NCBI GenBank assembly: GCA_020974905.1
Contig: CP087563.1
Span: forward strand, 4,588,001 to 4,652,000
Origin: Planctomycetes bacterium syqfu
GTDB taxonomy: Bacteria > Planctomycetota > Phycisphaerae > Phycisphaerales > Phycisphaeraceae
Direction of reading: 5' to 3'
Length of the DNA stretch: 64,000 nt
Every line of letters begins with the position of its first letter. Position 1 is the first letter of the stretch. A program made the position numbers and the translations under genes. The notes beneath the pieces were generated by a model. It made no database searches. It was not told where the DNA came from and was given only the letters and a program-made list of their open reading frames with translations. This document shows, piece by piece, positions 43,426-52,373 of the stretch.

Positions 43426-44616
43426 ATGATTGACGCATCCCTATTAGTTCTCAATGCAGCAACTGGCTCGGAAGACTCCGAGAGGCTTGTGCATGCCGTC
43501 GTCGAACATTGGCCGGAAAATCATAAACCCGATGTGCAGTTCATCACGCCAGCAGATTTACTCGGTCGGCAGATCACCGACGATGCCGCTGCCGTGTGGC
43601 TGCTTGCTGATAACGATCCGGTGTCGATGCTTGCTGCCATTGAACATTTGCGCTTGCCGATTCTGCTCACCGATATGTCGGACACCAAAATCGATAAACC
43701 GCTGGGTTCGATGGTGTACGGTCGTAACGTCTCCATCCCCGCCAATGCTGCTCCGTCGGAGATTCGCGCGGTGGTTGAAAGCACACTCGGCCAGGCCTGT
43801 AACATTGATGAACTCAACCAGGAGTTGGGCATCGCCCAGCGTCTGCAAAAATCCCTGATGAACCAGGTCGAAACGCTGGATCAGGAAATGCAACTCGCTG
43901 CCAAGATGCAGAAACTCTTTCTGCCCCGCAAACTCCCCGACATCCCCGGCCTCAAGTTCAACGTACTCTTTCAGCCTGCGTTTTACGTCTCCGGCGACAT
44001 CTACGATATTCAGCAGATCACCGAACATGACGTGACGTTTTTCATTGCCGATGCTGTCGGACATGGCGCACCTGCAGCGCTGATGACCATGTTCATCAAG
44101 CAAGGCATGAAGCTGTCGAAAACCATCGATGGCAAGGAACACGTCATCTCCCCCGATGAAGTGCTCACCAAACTCAACGCGGACATCATGAGTCGTGATC
44201 TGGATACCTTCAACTTCGCAACCGTCTGCATCGGCACGTACAACACCCAGACCCGCGTCCTGCGCATGGCACACTCCATCCATCCTGCCCCCATCCTGCT
44301 TAAGCACGATGACACCATTCAGGAGATCGTTCTCGAAGGTCCCATGCTCGGTATCTGTGATGATGAGCCATTTGAACTCAAGACGTTGACACTTGAAAAA
44401 GGCGATCGTCTGCTCATTCACAGTGACGGTTTTGAGTTGGCGTTCGGCAACCCCGAAGAACCGATGAACCCGCAGTACATCGAACATCTCCATGCCATGG
44501 CACACGGCACCCAGGAGCAAGCCATCGAACTGCTCAAAGGCAAACTCGACAACCAGACCGGCTCAATCAATCAGCTCGACGACTTGACCGTCATGATGAT
44601 TGATGTGACCGAGTAA
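43426..44616 (+). CDS. RsbU/SpoIIE-type PP2C serine phosphatase
   Basis: 396 residues. Residues 1-125 form an alpha/beta domain like a receiver, but without a clear phospho-acceptor site (AAVWLLADNDPV, PILLTDMSDT). A coiled coil follows at about 125-165 (ELNQELGIAQRLQKSLMNQV). The phosphatase domain starts AAKMQKLFLPRKLPDIPG and has metal ligands in SGDIYDI and DAVGHGAPAAL, plus HSDGFELAFG and DDLTVMMIDV at the end. This family dephosphorylates STAS anti-anti-sigma proteins. It lies 67 bp after the RsbW-like/PilZ gene and probably forms the other half of the same switch. Confidence 0.9.
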   Translation: MIDASLLVLNAATGSEDSERLVHAVVEHWPENHKPDVQFITPADLLGRQITDDAAAVWLLADNDPVSMLAAIEHLRLPILLTDMSDTKIDKPLGSMVYGRNVSIPANAAPSEIRAVVESTLGQACNIDELNQELGIAQRLQKSLMNQVETLDQEMQLAAKMQKLFLPRKLPDIPGLKFNVLFQPAFYVSGDIYDIQQITEHDVTFFIADAVGHGAPAALMTMFIKQGMKLSKTIDGKEHVISPDEVLTKLNADIMSRDLDTFNFATVCIGTYNTQTRVLRMAHSIHPAPILLKHDDTIQEIVLEGPMLGICDDEPFELKTLTLEKGDRLLIHSDGFELAFGNPEEPMNPQYIEHLHAMAHGTQEQAIELLKGKLDNQTGSINQLDDLTVMMIDVTE

Positions 44617-44659
44617 ATTGATCGACACACATAGAAAATGCATCACACATACAACACCA

Positions 44660-44753
44660 TAGCCGTGACACTCCCGAGTCACGGGTTGCCTTGATGTTCA
44701 CGTTACATTTTTCACAGTGAACCCACCCGTGCCGCAGGAGCGACACAGCTTTT
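44660..44753. repeat. AAAGCCGTG palindromic element, copy 4
   Basis: TAGCCGTGACACTCCCGAG, then TCACGGGTTGCC. The right half is ACCCGTGCCGCAGGAGCGAC, then ACAGCTTT. It lies between the convergent rsbU-like and DUF423 genes. Confidence 0.75.
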
Positions 44754-44769
44754 GACTGATCCATCCAAC

Positions 44770-45159
44770 TCACGCATTAACCTGTTCAGGTTTCCATGCC
44801 CACGCGCCGATGCATAGCAGCAGCCAGCCGACGATTAACGACACACCGCCGATGGGGGTGATCGCTCCTAACCATGTTTTGCCGGTGAGAACCATGGTGT
44901 ACAGCGAGCCGGAGAAGATGAGGATCCCTGCTGCAAAGAACCAGCCTGCCAGGACGACGGTGTTTTTGCGCAGCCGTGCTGAAGCCAGCGCGGTTCCAAA
45001 GATCGCCAGCGTATGGATCAGGTGATAGAACACGCCGGTGTTCCAGTTGGCGAGCATTTTTTCAGAGACATGTTCTTTAAGCCCATGGGCACCGAATGCA
45101 CCAAGGATCACACCGAGCATGCCAAAGACCGCAGCGAGGATAAGCAGTTTTCTTGCCAT
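44770..45159 (-). CDS. DUF423-family small membrane protein
   Basis: 129 residues from ATG 45159. Four hydrophobic helices. FGMLGVILGAFGAHGLKEH near the N-terminus and NWNTGVFYHLIHTLAIFG, then GSLYTMVLTGKTWLGAITPIGG, are the hallmark motifs of DUF423 (YgdD-like) inner membrane proteins, whose function is unknown. The reading could start at a TTG seven codons upstream; the ATG fits family length better. Confidence 0.88.
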   Translation of the reverse strand: MARKLLILAAVFGMLGVILGAFGAHGLKEHVSEKMLANWNTGVFYHLIHTLAIFGTALASARLRKNTVVLAGWFFAAGILIFSGSLYTMVLTGKTWLGAITPIGGVSLIVGWLLLCIGAWAWKPEQVNA

Positions 45160-45266
45160 AGTCGGGACATCATCAGTCAAAGCAGCAGTGTTGGCAAGTT
45201 GTCGATTTGATGCGGCAGATGCTGTTGCGCGTTTCGGAGACTGTTGGTTGTCGTTGGATTGGGATT

Positions 45267-45505
45267 AACCACGAAGACGCGAAGAGCACGAAGGACACGA
45301 AGGTAAGGCAGTCAAGGCAATATTTTCATTTGCTGCTTCAACCATGAGCCGCGCACGCAGTAAGCGGTTGTCTTGAATGAATGGCGATGATGAACAAGAC
45401 AACCGCTTACTGCGTGCGCGGCTCTTGGGGAGAGTAGATCAAAACAATCAATTCAAGCAGAATGTCTTTTCTTCGTGTCCTTCGTGCTCTTCGCGCCTTC
45501 GTGGT
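45267..45505. repeat. Nested palindromic element (CACGAAG quasi-repeat outside, 30-bp inverted repeat inside)
   Basis: Outer arms: 45267-45302 (AACCACGAAGACGCGAAGAG, then CACGAAGGACACGAAG) and 45471-45505 as its inverse. Inner arms: 45346-45375 (GAGCCGCGCACGCAGTAAGC, then GGTTGTCTTG) and its exact inverse 45395-45424. The whole 239-bp block can fold as a cruciform. It fills most of the 433-bp gap 45160-45592; no gene is seen there. Confidence 0.8.
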
Positions 45506-45592
45506 AAAAACAAACGGTCCTGCATGCCTTGAAGTTGATTTTTGCATGAGGGGAACATTCTTTCGCGATGCGATTAGCTAACCAGTAAGTGA

Positions 45593-45988
45593 TTAGGATG
45601 TTTTCCAGAATTGCCACCATTTTCTTGGAGGACTGCTATGACGAGTTTCCCAATCTGAAAACAGTGGAAACGCGACGATCAAACCAGATTCGCAACACTT
45701 AAAGCACAGAAGATCTGGTAATGTGTGGTGTGGGTCATAGTAGTATGTAAAGGACTCAACATTCTTGGTCAATGATAAGCATTCGGATTCTGTGATGGGC
45801 AATGGGTTTTGCATGATAATGTGGTAGTGACAACCCGAATACATATCAACTTCAACACAACGAACACCCCCATTTAAGATACCTAGCTTCAAAATCGGCT
45901 TTAATGGTTCACTTATTTCTGAAAAATCATGGGCGTTAAGACGGACCGTGACTGCATTTCCACGGCGATAGTATTCATCAATAGACAT
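45593..45988 (-). CDS. Hypothetical protein, lower-GC than neighbours
   Basis: 131 residues from ATG 45988, preceded by AAAGGTAGTAAC; an in-frame ATG seven codons upstream is also possible. SIDEYYRRGNAVTVRLNAHD at the start, several cysteines and histidines (GCHYHIIMQN, LCFKCCESG), and a tryptophan-rich basic end (RKWWQFWKTS). AT-richer than the surrounding genes, which may mean recent acquisition. Not recognised. Confidence 0.5.
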   Translation of the reverse strand: MSIDEYYRRGNAVTVRLNAHDFSEISEPLKPILKLGILNGGVRCVEVDMYSGCHYHIIMQNPLPITESECLSLTKNVESFTYYYDPHHTLPDLLCFKCCESGLIVAFPLFSDWETRHSSPPRKWWQFWKTS

Positions 45989-46123
45989 GTTACTACCTTT
46001 ACGGGACATATCCCGTTAGATGATGCGTCTTAATGTCTGTGCTTAACTCTCGCGCAGCGATAACCTTCCCGCGCGATGACCCCGAAATGTATTGCATCTG
46101 TCGGACAATCCGACGGATGGTGA

Positions 46124-47089
46124 TTAGCTCATGTATTCCTGGAACATGGGTGTTGACAGGTAGCGTTCGCCGCAGGAGCAGGCGACGGTGACGATGTTCT
46201 TGCCTGCGAACTCCGGCAGTTGTGCGACGCGGAGGGCGGCGGTGACGTTGGCGCCGGTGCTGATGCCGCCGAAAAGGCCTTCTTCCTTGGCGAGGCGACG
46301 GGCCATTTCGAAAGCTTCGTCGTTGGTGACGGTCTGGACCATATCGACGATGGACAGGTCACAGTTCTTGGGGACAAAGCCTGCACCGATGCCTTGAATC
46401 TTATGCGGGCCGGGTTTGACTTCCAGACCTTCGCGGGTCTGGGTGATGACGGGGGAGTCGACCGGCTCAACCGCGATGGCTTTGAAGTCGGGGCGGTGAG
46501 CCTTGATGTAACGGGAGACACCGGTGATGGTGCCGCCGGTCCCCACGCCGGAGACAAAGGCATCGACTTCACCTGCCAGGTCACCGTAGATTTCCGGGCC
46601 GGTGGTTGCTTCGTGAATCGCGGGGTTGGCCGGGTTTTCGAATTGCTGAGGCATCCATGCGTTGGACTCGGCTTCGACCATCTTGGCAGCTTCTTCGATG
46701 GCAGCTTTCATGCCACCGGCAGCGGGGGTCAAGACCAGGTCCGCACCCAAAGCACGCAGCAAAGCGCGGCGTTCGACACTCATGGACTCGGGCATCGTCA
46801 GCGTGAGCTTGTATCCCTTGGCAGCACAGACAAAGGCGAGGGCAATGCCAGTGTTACCGCTGGTGGGTTCGATGATGTGTGTCCCGTCTTTGATCAGGCC
46901 GGACTTCTCAGCATCTTCGATCATGGCGCGGCCGATGCGGTCTTTGACACTGCTCATGGGGTTGAAATACTCAACCTTTACGTAGACGTTGGCAGCACCT
47001 TCAGGGACCACCCGGTTGAGTTTCACCAGGGGGGTGTCGAAGGTGGTTTGGATCATATTACTATAGGTGTGTCCTCGTCCGGCTGTCAT
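46124..47089 (-). CDS. cysK: Cysteine synthase A (O-acetylserine sulfhydrylase)
   Basis: 321 residues from ATG 47089 (GGAG 8 nt upstream). PLP-dependent fold type II enzyme that makes cysteine from O-acetylserine and sulfide. The Schiff-base lysine is in [14 protein letters not shown], the substrate loop is [12 protein letters not shown], the phosphate-binding glycine loop is [11 protein letters not shown], and the PLP-contacting serine region is GGISTGANV. The C-terminus [15 protein letters not shown] matches the CysK subgroup. No serine acetyltransferase gene is adjacent. Confidence 0.94.
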   Translation of the reverse strand: MTAGRGHTYSNMIQTTFDTPLVKLNRVVPEGAANVYVKVEYFNPMSSVKDRIGRAMIEDAEKSGLIKDGTHIIEPTSGNTGIALAFVCAAKGYKLTLTMPESMSVERRALLRALGADLVLTPAAGGMKAAIEEAAKMVEAESNAWMPQQFENPANPAIHEATTGPEIYGDLAGEVDAFVSGVGTGGTITGVSRYIKAHRPDFKAIAVEPVDSPVITQTREGLEVKPGPHKIQGIGAGFVPKNCDLSIVDMVQTVTNDEAFEMARRLAKEEGLFGGISTGANVTAALRVAQLPEFAGKNIVTVACSCGERYLSTPMFQEYMS

Positions 47090-47292
47090 GGCGGTCTCCG
47101 ATCTTTGCTCTGGACGTTTCGATTCAATCAGTCTTAGAGTAAATACTGTATCGGAGCAGGTTATTCCGGGCAAGGTTCAAAATCAGCGGATGGGGATAAG
47201 GTGAAGATACCAAAGCATTTTTACCCCAGAGGTCACAGTGATATCAGAGTTGGGAGAAAAGGCAGGTTGGTTGTGTTAGAAATCCAGATGAA

Positions 47293-48189
47293 TCACTTGG
47301 CAGCTTCGTGGGCGCGCTTCACAAACTCTCGCATGGCCTCGGCAACGGTGGTCGGATCATCGAGCATGACCCAGTAACCCGCGTCCTTCACCAGTGAAAT
47401 ATGCAGTTCGTCTATCTTTGAGAGATTCAGTTGGCGATGCCAGCCTGCATCGTCGGAGATGTTGGGTAACTGCTGGCCCTGGTCGCCGACAATGACGTGG
47501 ATGGGAATATCCAACTCGCCGATCCAGTCTGAGGCATCGTAGGCACGTTGGGTCGCGTTAAAGGACTCACGGAACGTGCTGTGAGCGTTAAGCCAGGCAG
47601 CATGATCGCGGCGGCGGGACTCAAAGGCATCCAGCGCCTCACCGGCCAACTGCACCGGGCGACGGTACTTCCTGGCAGCGGTCTTGTTCTGGGCATCGAG
47701 ATTGACGTAGCCTTCGACCATACTCACCCCCAGAACCTGGCCGAAGTGACGTTGAGCGTGATGCAGGGCAACCAATGCGCCCGAGCCATGCCCGACAGCG
47801 ATGTGGATGCCCACGCCCAGTTGGGATAAGGACCAGTCAATGACGGGTTGGAGGTCTGCTGCAAAGTCGAATCGGATATCCGGCCACTGGGTCTCACTGC
47901 GACCGGGGAGATCCAGCCCGACGACAAGGTGATCCTTTGCCAGGTTTTCACAGACCTCGGTGAAATCAGCGACGGAGCCCCCATTGCCTGGGAAGATGAC
48001 AATGGCCGGACCATTGCCGCCGATGACAGCGTGGACTTGCCTTCCCGGACCGAATTCTACGTATCGACTCTCAAGCACAGATGTATCTCTTCCAACGTGT
48101 GCAGAAATGTCGGCGGACCCCATTGATGTCTGCCAAAGCAACACATGATACAAAAACTCACCGACTTCGGGAGTGGTTTGGGTCATTTC
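47293..48189 (-). CDS. Alpha/beta-hydrolase fold protein
   Basis: 298 residues if started at ATG 48189; ATG 48123 (22 residues shorter) is equally possible, and longer readings run into the repeat at 48307. The fold is shown by AIVIFPGNGGSVADF (oxyanion region), LVVGLDLPGRSETQW, the nucleophile elbow VGHGSGALVAL, and a late HVIVGDQGQQLP strand. A histidine suitable for the triad (ELHISLVKDAGYWVMLDDP) is present. Could be an esterase or a C-C hydrolase; the substrate is not predictable. Confidence 0.75.
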   Translation of the reverse strand, partial: EMTQTTPEVGEFLYHVLLWQTSMGSADISAHVGRDTSVLESRYVEFGPGRQVHAVIGGNGPAIVIFPGNGGSVADFTEVCENLAKDHLVVGLDLPGRSETQWPDIRFDFAADLQPVIDWSLSQLGVGIHIAVGHGSGALVALHHAQRHFGQVLGVSMVEGYVNLDAQNKTAARKYRRPVQLAGEALDAFESRRRDHAAWLNAHSTFRESFNATQRAYDASDWIGELDIPIHVIVGDQGQQLPNISDDAGWHRQLNLSKIDELHISLVKDAGYWVMLDDPTTVAEAMREFVKRAHEAAK

Positions 48190-48306
48190 ACGGTGTGAAA
48201 GATGCATTTGTCGCACAGACACTGAATATGCAAACGTGATAAAAGGTTTACTTGGATGATCACGTAATTTTGTCGCAGGATGGCGGTGGGTGTCTGCGTG
48301 TGTCAT

Positions 48307-48341
48307 CAAGGCAACCCGTGCCGCGGGAGCGACACGGCTTT
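48307..48341. repeat. AAAGCCGTG element, right half only
   Basis: CAAGGCAACCCGTGCCGCGG, then GAGCGACACGGCTTT. Matches the right arm of the copies at 11300 and 44660; the left arm is missing. Confidence 0.65.
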
Positions 48342-48454
48342 GGAGCGTCATCGTGGTTTCATCGCCATGTGGTTCATGCTGCTGATCATCCAACATTGGC
48401 CAGCATGCGGATATACTGGTAATCTGTCATGCATAGCAACATGGAGCGGATCAC

Positions 48455-49495
48455 TTGAACGAATGGCCCTATTATTCACCTCCTCAGGATACCCCTGCCG
48501 AACACTCAGGCGAGGGGGCTTCTCATGACGATCATGCCTCTTCGCATCACGAAGACAGCCCGACAGAGGATCAAGTTATTGATGATGTGACCGATGAGAT
48601 GCCCGAAGATACCGGCAATGATCCGGTTCCCGTTGCGCCATTCATTCCTGCACCCAATCGCCCCAGGCAGACGCGCATTATTGCCATGATGAACCAGAAG
48701 GGCGGCGTCGGCAAGACCACGACCGCTGCCAATCTCGCTGCAGCTCTGGTCATGGAAGGCATGCGCGTGCTCACCATCGACATGGACCCGCAGGCCCACT
48801 TGTCATTGAGTTTCGGCGTGGAGATCGATGAGGAAAGCTACTCGCTGTATGACCTGCTTTCGGATGATGAACTCGATGCCAACGATGTGATCTGCGAAAT
48901 CTACCCCGGCCTGACACTGCTTCCCTCGGAAGTGAATCTGGCAGGCATCGAAGGGGAGTTGGCGCCCAAGGTGATCACCGGCCAGGCCCAGCGCGTGCTC
49001 AAGGACAAACTCGCAGCCGTCCTCAGCGATGAAAACCCGGAAAAGCCCGACTTTGTCATCATCGACTGCCCGCCGTCACTGGGTTTATTGACCATCAACG
49101 CGTTGACTTTGGCTAACGAGGTCATCGTCCCCATGCAGGCTCACTTCCTTGCTTTGCAGGGTCTGAGCAAGTTGCTGGAAACCGTGCAGCTTATCCGTAA
49201 CGGCTTTAATGCCAATCTCACCGTCTCGGGGATCATCCTGTGTATGCATGATGCTCAGACGATTCTGGCAGGTGAAGTCGTTGGTGACCTGCAGGCCTTC
49301 CTGGAAGGTTCACGCGAAGCCAAAGTGCCCTGGCAGAACGCAGTCATTTATCAGCCGTACATCCGGCGCAATATCAAACTCGCGGAAAGTCCGAGCTTCG
49401 GTAAGACGATTTTCGAGTATGCTCCCACCTGCCCCGGTGCTCGTGATTACGAAACACTCGCCCAATCCGTGTTGGCGCAATCCGTGACGTCGTAA
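48455..49495 (+). CDS. ParA/Soj-family ATPase with acidic N-terminal extension
   Basis: 346 residues from a TTG start preceded by GGAGCGG. The first 70 residues are unusually acidic and histidine-rich (SHDDHASSHHEDSPTEDQ) and probably disordered. The ATPase follows: deviant Walker A NQKGGVGKTTTAAN (about 82-93), Walker A' TIDMDPQAHLSLSFG, Walker B FVIIDCPPSLGLL. The presence of the second lysine motif identifies the ParA/Soj group. No parB gene or parS site is adjacent, so it may position another cargo such as the secretion ATPase encoded just downstream; that is inference. Confidence 0.88.
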   Translation: MNEWPYYSPPQDTPAEHSGEGASHDDHASSHHEDSPTEDQVIDDVTDEMPEDTGNDPVPVAPFIPAPNRPRQTRIIAMMNQKGGVGKTTTAANLAAALVMEGMRVLTIDMDPQAHLSLSFGVEIDEESYSLYDLLSDDELDANDVICEIYPGLTLLPSEVNLAGIEGELAPKVITGQAQRVLKDKLAAVLSDENPEKPDFVIIDCPPSLGLLTINALTLANEVIVPMQAHFLALQGLSKLLETVQLIRNGFNANLTVSGIILCMHDAQTILAGEVVGDLQAFLEGSREAKVPWQNAVIYQPYIRRNIKLAESPSFGKTIFEYAPTCPGARDYETLAQSVLAQSVTS

Positions 49496-49663
49496 AAAAC
49501 AAACGCACCGTCAACACCATTGAGTCGATCCATTTCAATGTGCCATCTCGCAGAGATCGGGAGATGTTTTACTTTGAACATGGCAGACAATAGCGATGAC
49601 TTGTCATACAATGAATTGATCCTGCTTTGATCATCATGCTTCACTTGCTTTGGGAGTTCGACG

Positions 49664-51571
49664 TTGCCTTTTCTGTTTATCCAGACCCCAGATAACCGTC
49701 GGCTTCTGAAATTGCCGACCCATAAGACCACCATTGGTCGCTCCAAGAGCAACACTGTGACCATTGATGATGACTTTTCCTCACGTGTTCATTGCACCAT
49801 TCAGCAGGTTGACGGGCGATACATCCTCCAGGACAACGGCTCTCGCAATGGCACGAAGATCAACGGTGAACCCATCGATTGCCCTATTCAACTGGGACGC
49901 AAAGGCCACTTCCAGATTGGTCAGACACGGTTCATGTTCTCCATTGATGACCCGCGCCTTGATCCGGATTGGTTAAGCAAACCAGCAAGCGTGGTCCCCG
50001 AACCCGCTACTGCCATCCCCGCCGTAACCAATGCTGATGGCAAAGCCGGTATCACACCCGATACACTATTTAATCACCTGAAAAACCAGCCGCAATCGCA
50101 AGTCAATGTTAGTGATGTCTCATCCGATCCCCTGCTTGATGGAGATGACGATGAGGACATGCATTATGCTGATGATGATGCGATGTTTGATCCGGATGCT
50201 GCGGATAAAATGACCGACCCCTTTGCAGTCCTGCGTCGGTTCATCAAGCCCAACCGTGGTCGCCTGGATTTCCAGGTCAACCAGATCAGCCTGATCAACT
50301 CCCGTGGCGTGAATCTACATCCAACCGAATTAGCTCAAAGCGAACAGGAACTCTCAGAACAAATCGACTCGGGACAGGATTACAACGCTGCGGACAAAGA
50401 AGGCGATGTCGGCATGGCGGTGAACCTCTTCCGACTGCTGCTGCTTGCTGCCTTTGCCTCACGTGCATCGGATATGCACTTTGAGCCGGGCAATGACAAC
50501 CTGCTCATCCGCCTGCGTGTGGATGGCTCGATGGTCACCCTCGTGGAAGTCCCCCTGGCATTGGGGTTGCGACTTTATGGCCTGATCAAGGTGCTTTCGG
50601 ATATCGACATTGCCAAACGGGCCACCGTTCAGGAAGGTCACTTCCGTACCCAACTGCCAAGCCGTGCCGTGGACTTTCGTGTGAGTTTCACGCCAGTGAT
50701 CCACGGGCAAAAGCTCGTCATTCGTGTGCTCGATTCCGAGTCCGCACCGCAGCATCTCGAACAACTCTGCTTACCGGATTGGATGCTCTCACACATCCAG
50801 AAAGTCTCCACCCAATCCTCGGGCATGATCCTCGTCTGCGGACCCACCGGGAGTGGCAAAACCACCACGCTCTACGCAGCACTCCGCGATATCGACGTCC
50901 AACGCCGCAACGTCATCACCATCGAAGATCCCGTCGAATACCAACTCAAAGGCGTCACGCAGATTCCCATCAATCAGAAGCAAGGCAATACGTTCCACTC
51001 CATGTTGCGCTCCGTGTTGCGACAGGACCCTGACGTGATCCTGCTGGGCGAAATCCGTGACCGTGAAACCGCGGAGACCGGCATGCAGGCTGCCATGACA
51101 GGGCACCTCGTGCTCTCCACCATTCACGCCCGCGACACCGTGGGGACGATCTTCCGCGTACTCGACCTCGGTGCTGAACCTTATCTCGTTGGCTCTGCGG
51201 CTAACCTGATTCTCGCGCAACGTCTGATTCGTTTGCTTTGTGATAACTGCAAGGCAGGCCGCAAACCCACGCCCAAACAGATGCATCAGATGGGCAGCTT
51301 CGGCAAGAACATCGACCAGATCTATTACCCCGTCGGTTGTCCCAAGTGTTTTGATCAAGGCTATGCCGGACGCCAGGGTTTGTATGAATTGCTGACCATG
51401 AATGATGAATTACGTGATGCGATTTTAAAGAGTGCCACCATGGGCGCGATTAACGATGCGCTCTCACGCGTCCTCTTCACCTCACTGGAACAGTCCGGCT
51501 ACAAACTCATCGCCCAAGGCATCACCAGTCCCGAAGAACTCGACCGCGTCGTCGGCTCAAACAGCGCCTAA
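49664..51571 (+). CDS. FHA-GspE fusion: type II secretion/type IV pilus assembly ATPase
   Basis: 635 residues from TTG 49664 with GGGAG 8 nt upstream. Residues about 16-90 are a complete FHA phosphothreonine-binding domain (TTIGRSKSNTVTI, SSRVHCTI, LQDNGSRNGTKING). A 100-residue acidic linker follows. The GspE/PilB motor spans about 255-630: Walker A CGPTGSGKTTT, Asp-box ITIEDPVEY, Walker B ILLGEIRDRET, His-box GHLVLSTIHARD, and a CxxC...CxxC zinc site (CDNC and CPKC). It lacks the usual N1 domain, replaced by FHA. Four pseudopilin-like genes follow on the same strand. Confidence 0.92.
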   Translation: MPFLFIQTPDNRRLLKLPTHKTTIGRSKSNTVTIDDDFSSRVHCTIQQVDGRYILQDNGSRNGTKINGEPIDCPIQLGRKGHFQIGQTRFMFSIDDPRLDPDWLSKPASVVPEPATAIPAVTNADGKAGITPDTLFNHLKNQPQSQVNVSDVSSDPLLDGDDDEDMHYADDDAMFDPDAADKMTDPFAVLRRFIKPNRGRLDFQVNQISLINSRGVNLHPTELAQSEQELSEQIDSGQDYNAADKEGDVGMAVNLFRLLLLAAFASRASDMHFEPGNDNLLIRLRVDGSMVTLVEVPLALGLRLYGLIKVLSDIDIAKRATVQEGHFRTQLPSRAVDFRVSFTPVIHGQKLVIRVLDSESAPQHLEQLCLPDWMLSHIQKVSTQSSGMILVCGPTGSGKTTTLYAALRDIDVQRRNVITIEDPVEYQLKGVTQIPINQKQGNTFHSMLRSVLRQDPDVILLGEIRDRETAETGMQAAMTGHLVLSTIHARDTVGTIFRVLDLGAEPYLVGSAANLILAQRLIRLLCDNCKAGRKPTPKQMHQMGSFGKNIDQIYYPVGCPKCFDQGYAGRQGLYELLTMNDELRDAILKSATMGAINDALSRVLFTSLEQSGYKLIAQGITSPEELDRVVGSNSA

Positions 51572-51574
51572 AGC

Positions 51575-51590
51575 AAACCGCTCGCGGTTT
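51575..51590. repeat. Short hairpin AAACCG-CTCG-CGGTTT
   Basis: A perfect 6-bp stem right after the ATPase stop. A similar CCGCTTGCGGTTTAGC hairpin follows aguB at 19725-19741. Possibly a weak transcription or mRNA-stability signal. Confidence 0.4.
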
Positions 51591-51627
51591 AGCATCAATG
51601 TCAAACATATCACACGGGGAAAACATC

Positions 51628-52326
51628 ATGTCCACACACCGCGCGTTTACACTCATTGAGTTTCTCGTCATTGTCAGCATTGTTGCTTTACTCATTGGTA
51701 TTCTGTTGCCAGCAATCGGTGCTTCCCGTCGCACCGCAAGATGTATGCAAAACTCATCGCAACCCCGCGGCATACACTCCGCGCTCGTCCTCTACTCCCA
51801 AGGCAACAACACCTATTTCCCAGGCATCGATAAAGACGGTAACCGCATGGCAGACTACTCCACCGAGTTCCGCTTCCAGGCCTTGCTCGACGACAACTAC
51901 TTCACCGGCGAATACATCATCAGCCCATCAGAAAACAAAACCGCACTCACACAGACCGGCATTAAACCCACCACCGACAACTATTCCTATTCCTTCCTGA
52001 ACATCTCCGACTTAAACTCCGAACGTATGGCAGAATGGCAAGACTCTTCCAACAATATGGCTGCGGTCATCTCCGACCGTGCCATCGCAACGGATAACAA
52101 GGGCCATCTCAAATCCGTTCACACCAACCCTTCAAAAAATAAAACCGATTGGAAAGGCACAGTCGCCTGGAATGACAATCACACCACATTCGAACCAACT
52201 TTTAAACTCGACACGCAATATGGTGATCAATCATTCGACCAAGATTATCTCTTTGACACCGAGGCCGCGTCCATGGTCTACAGTGGCAATGAAATGATCA
52301 TTGATTCAACGTTGATCTCTGAATAA
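51628..52326 (+). CDS. Prepilin-type protein, array member 1
   Basis: 232 residues from ATG 51628 (GGGGAAAA site). MSTHR/AFTLIEFLVIVSIVALLIGILLP is a standard prepilin start with the E5 residue. The globular part has SQPRGIHSALVLYSQGNNTY, LLDDNYFTGEYIISPSE, NYSYSFLNISDLNS, AVISDRAIA, VAWNDNHTTFEP and TQYGDQSFDQDYLFDT. These segments recur in the next three genes. It starts 57 bp after the FHA-GspE stop. Confidence 0.85.
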   Translation: MSTHRAFTLIEFLVIVSIVALLIGILLPAIGASRRTARCMQNSSQPRGIHSALVLYSQGNNTYFPGIDKDGNRMADYSTEFRFQALLDDNYFTGEYIISPSENKTALTQTGIKPTTDNYSYSFLNISDLNSERMAEWQDSSNNMAAVISDRAIATDNKGHLKSVHTNPSKNKTDWKGTVAWNDNHTTFEPTFKLDTQYGDQSFDQDYLFDTEAASMVYSGNEMIIDSTLISE

Positions 52327-52373
52327 GCCGATGATTCAATTAACCAAGTTGTTCGTCATTGGGGGATAACATC

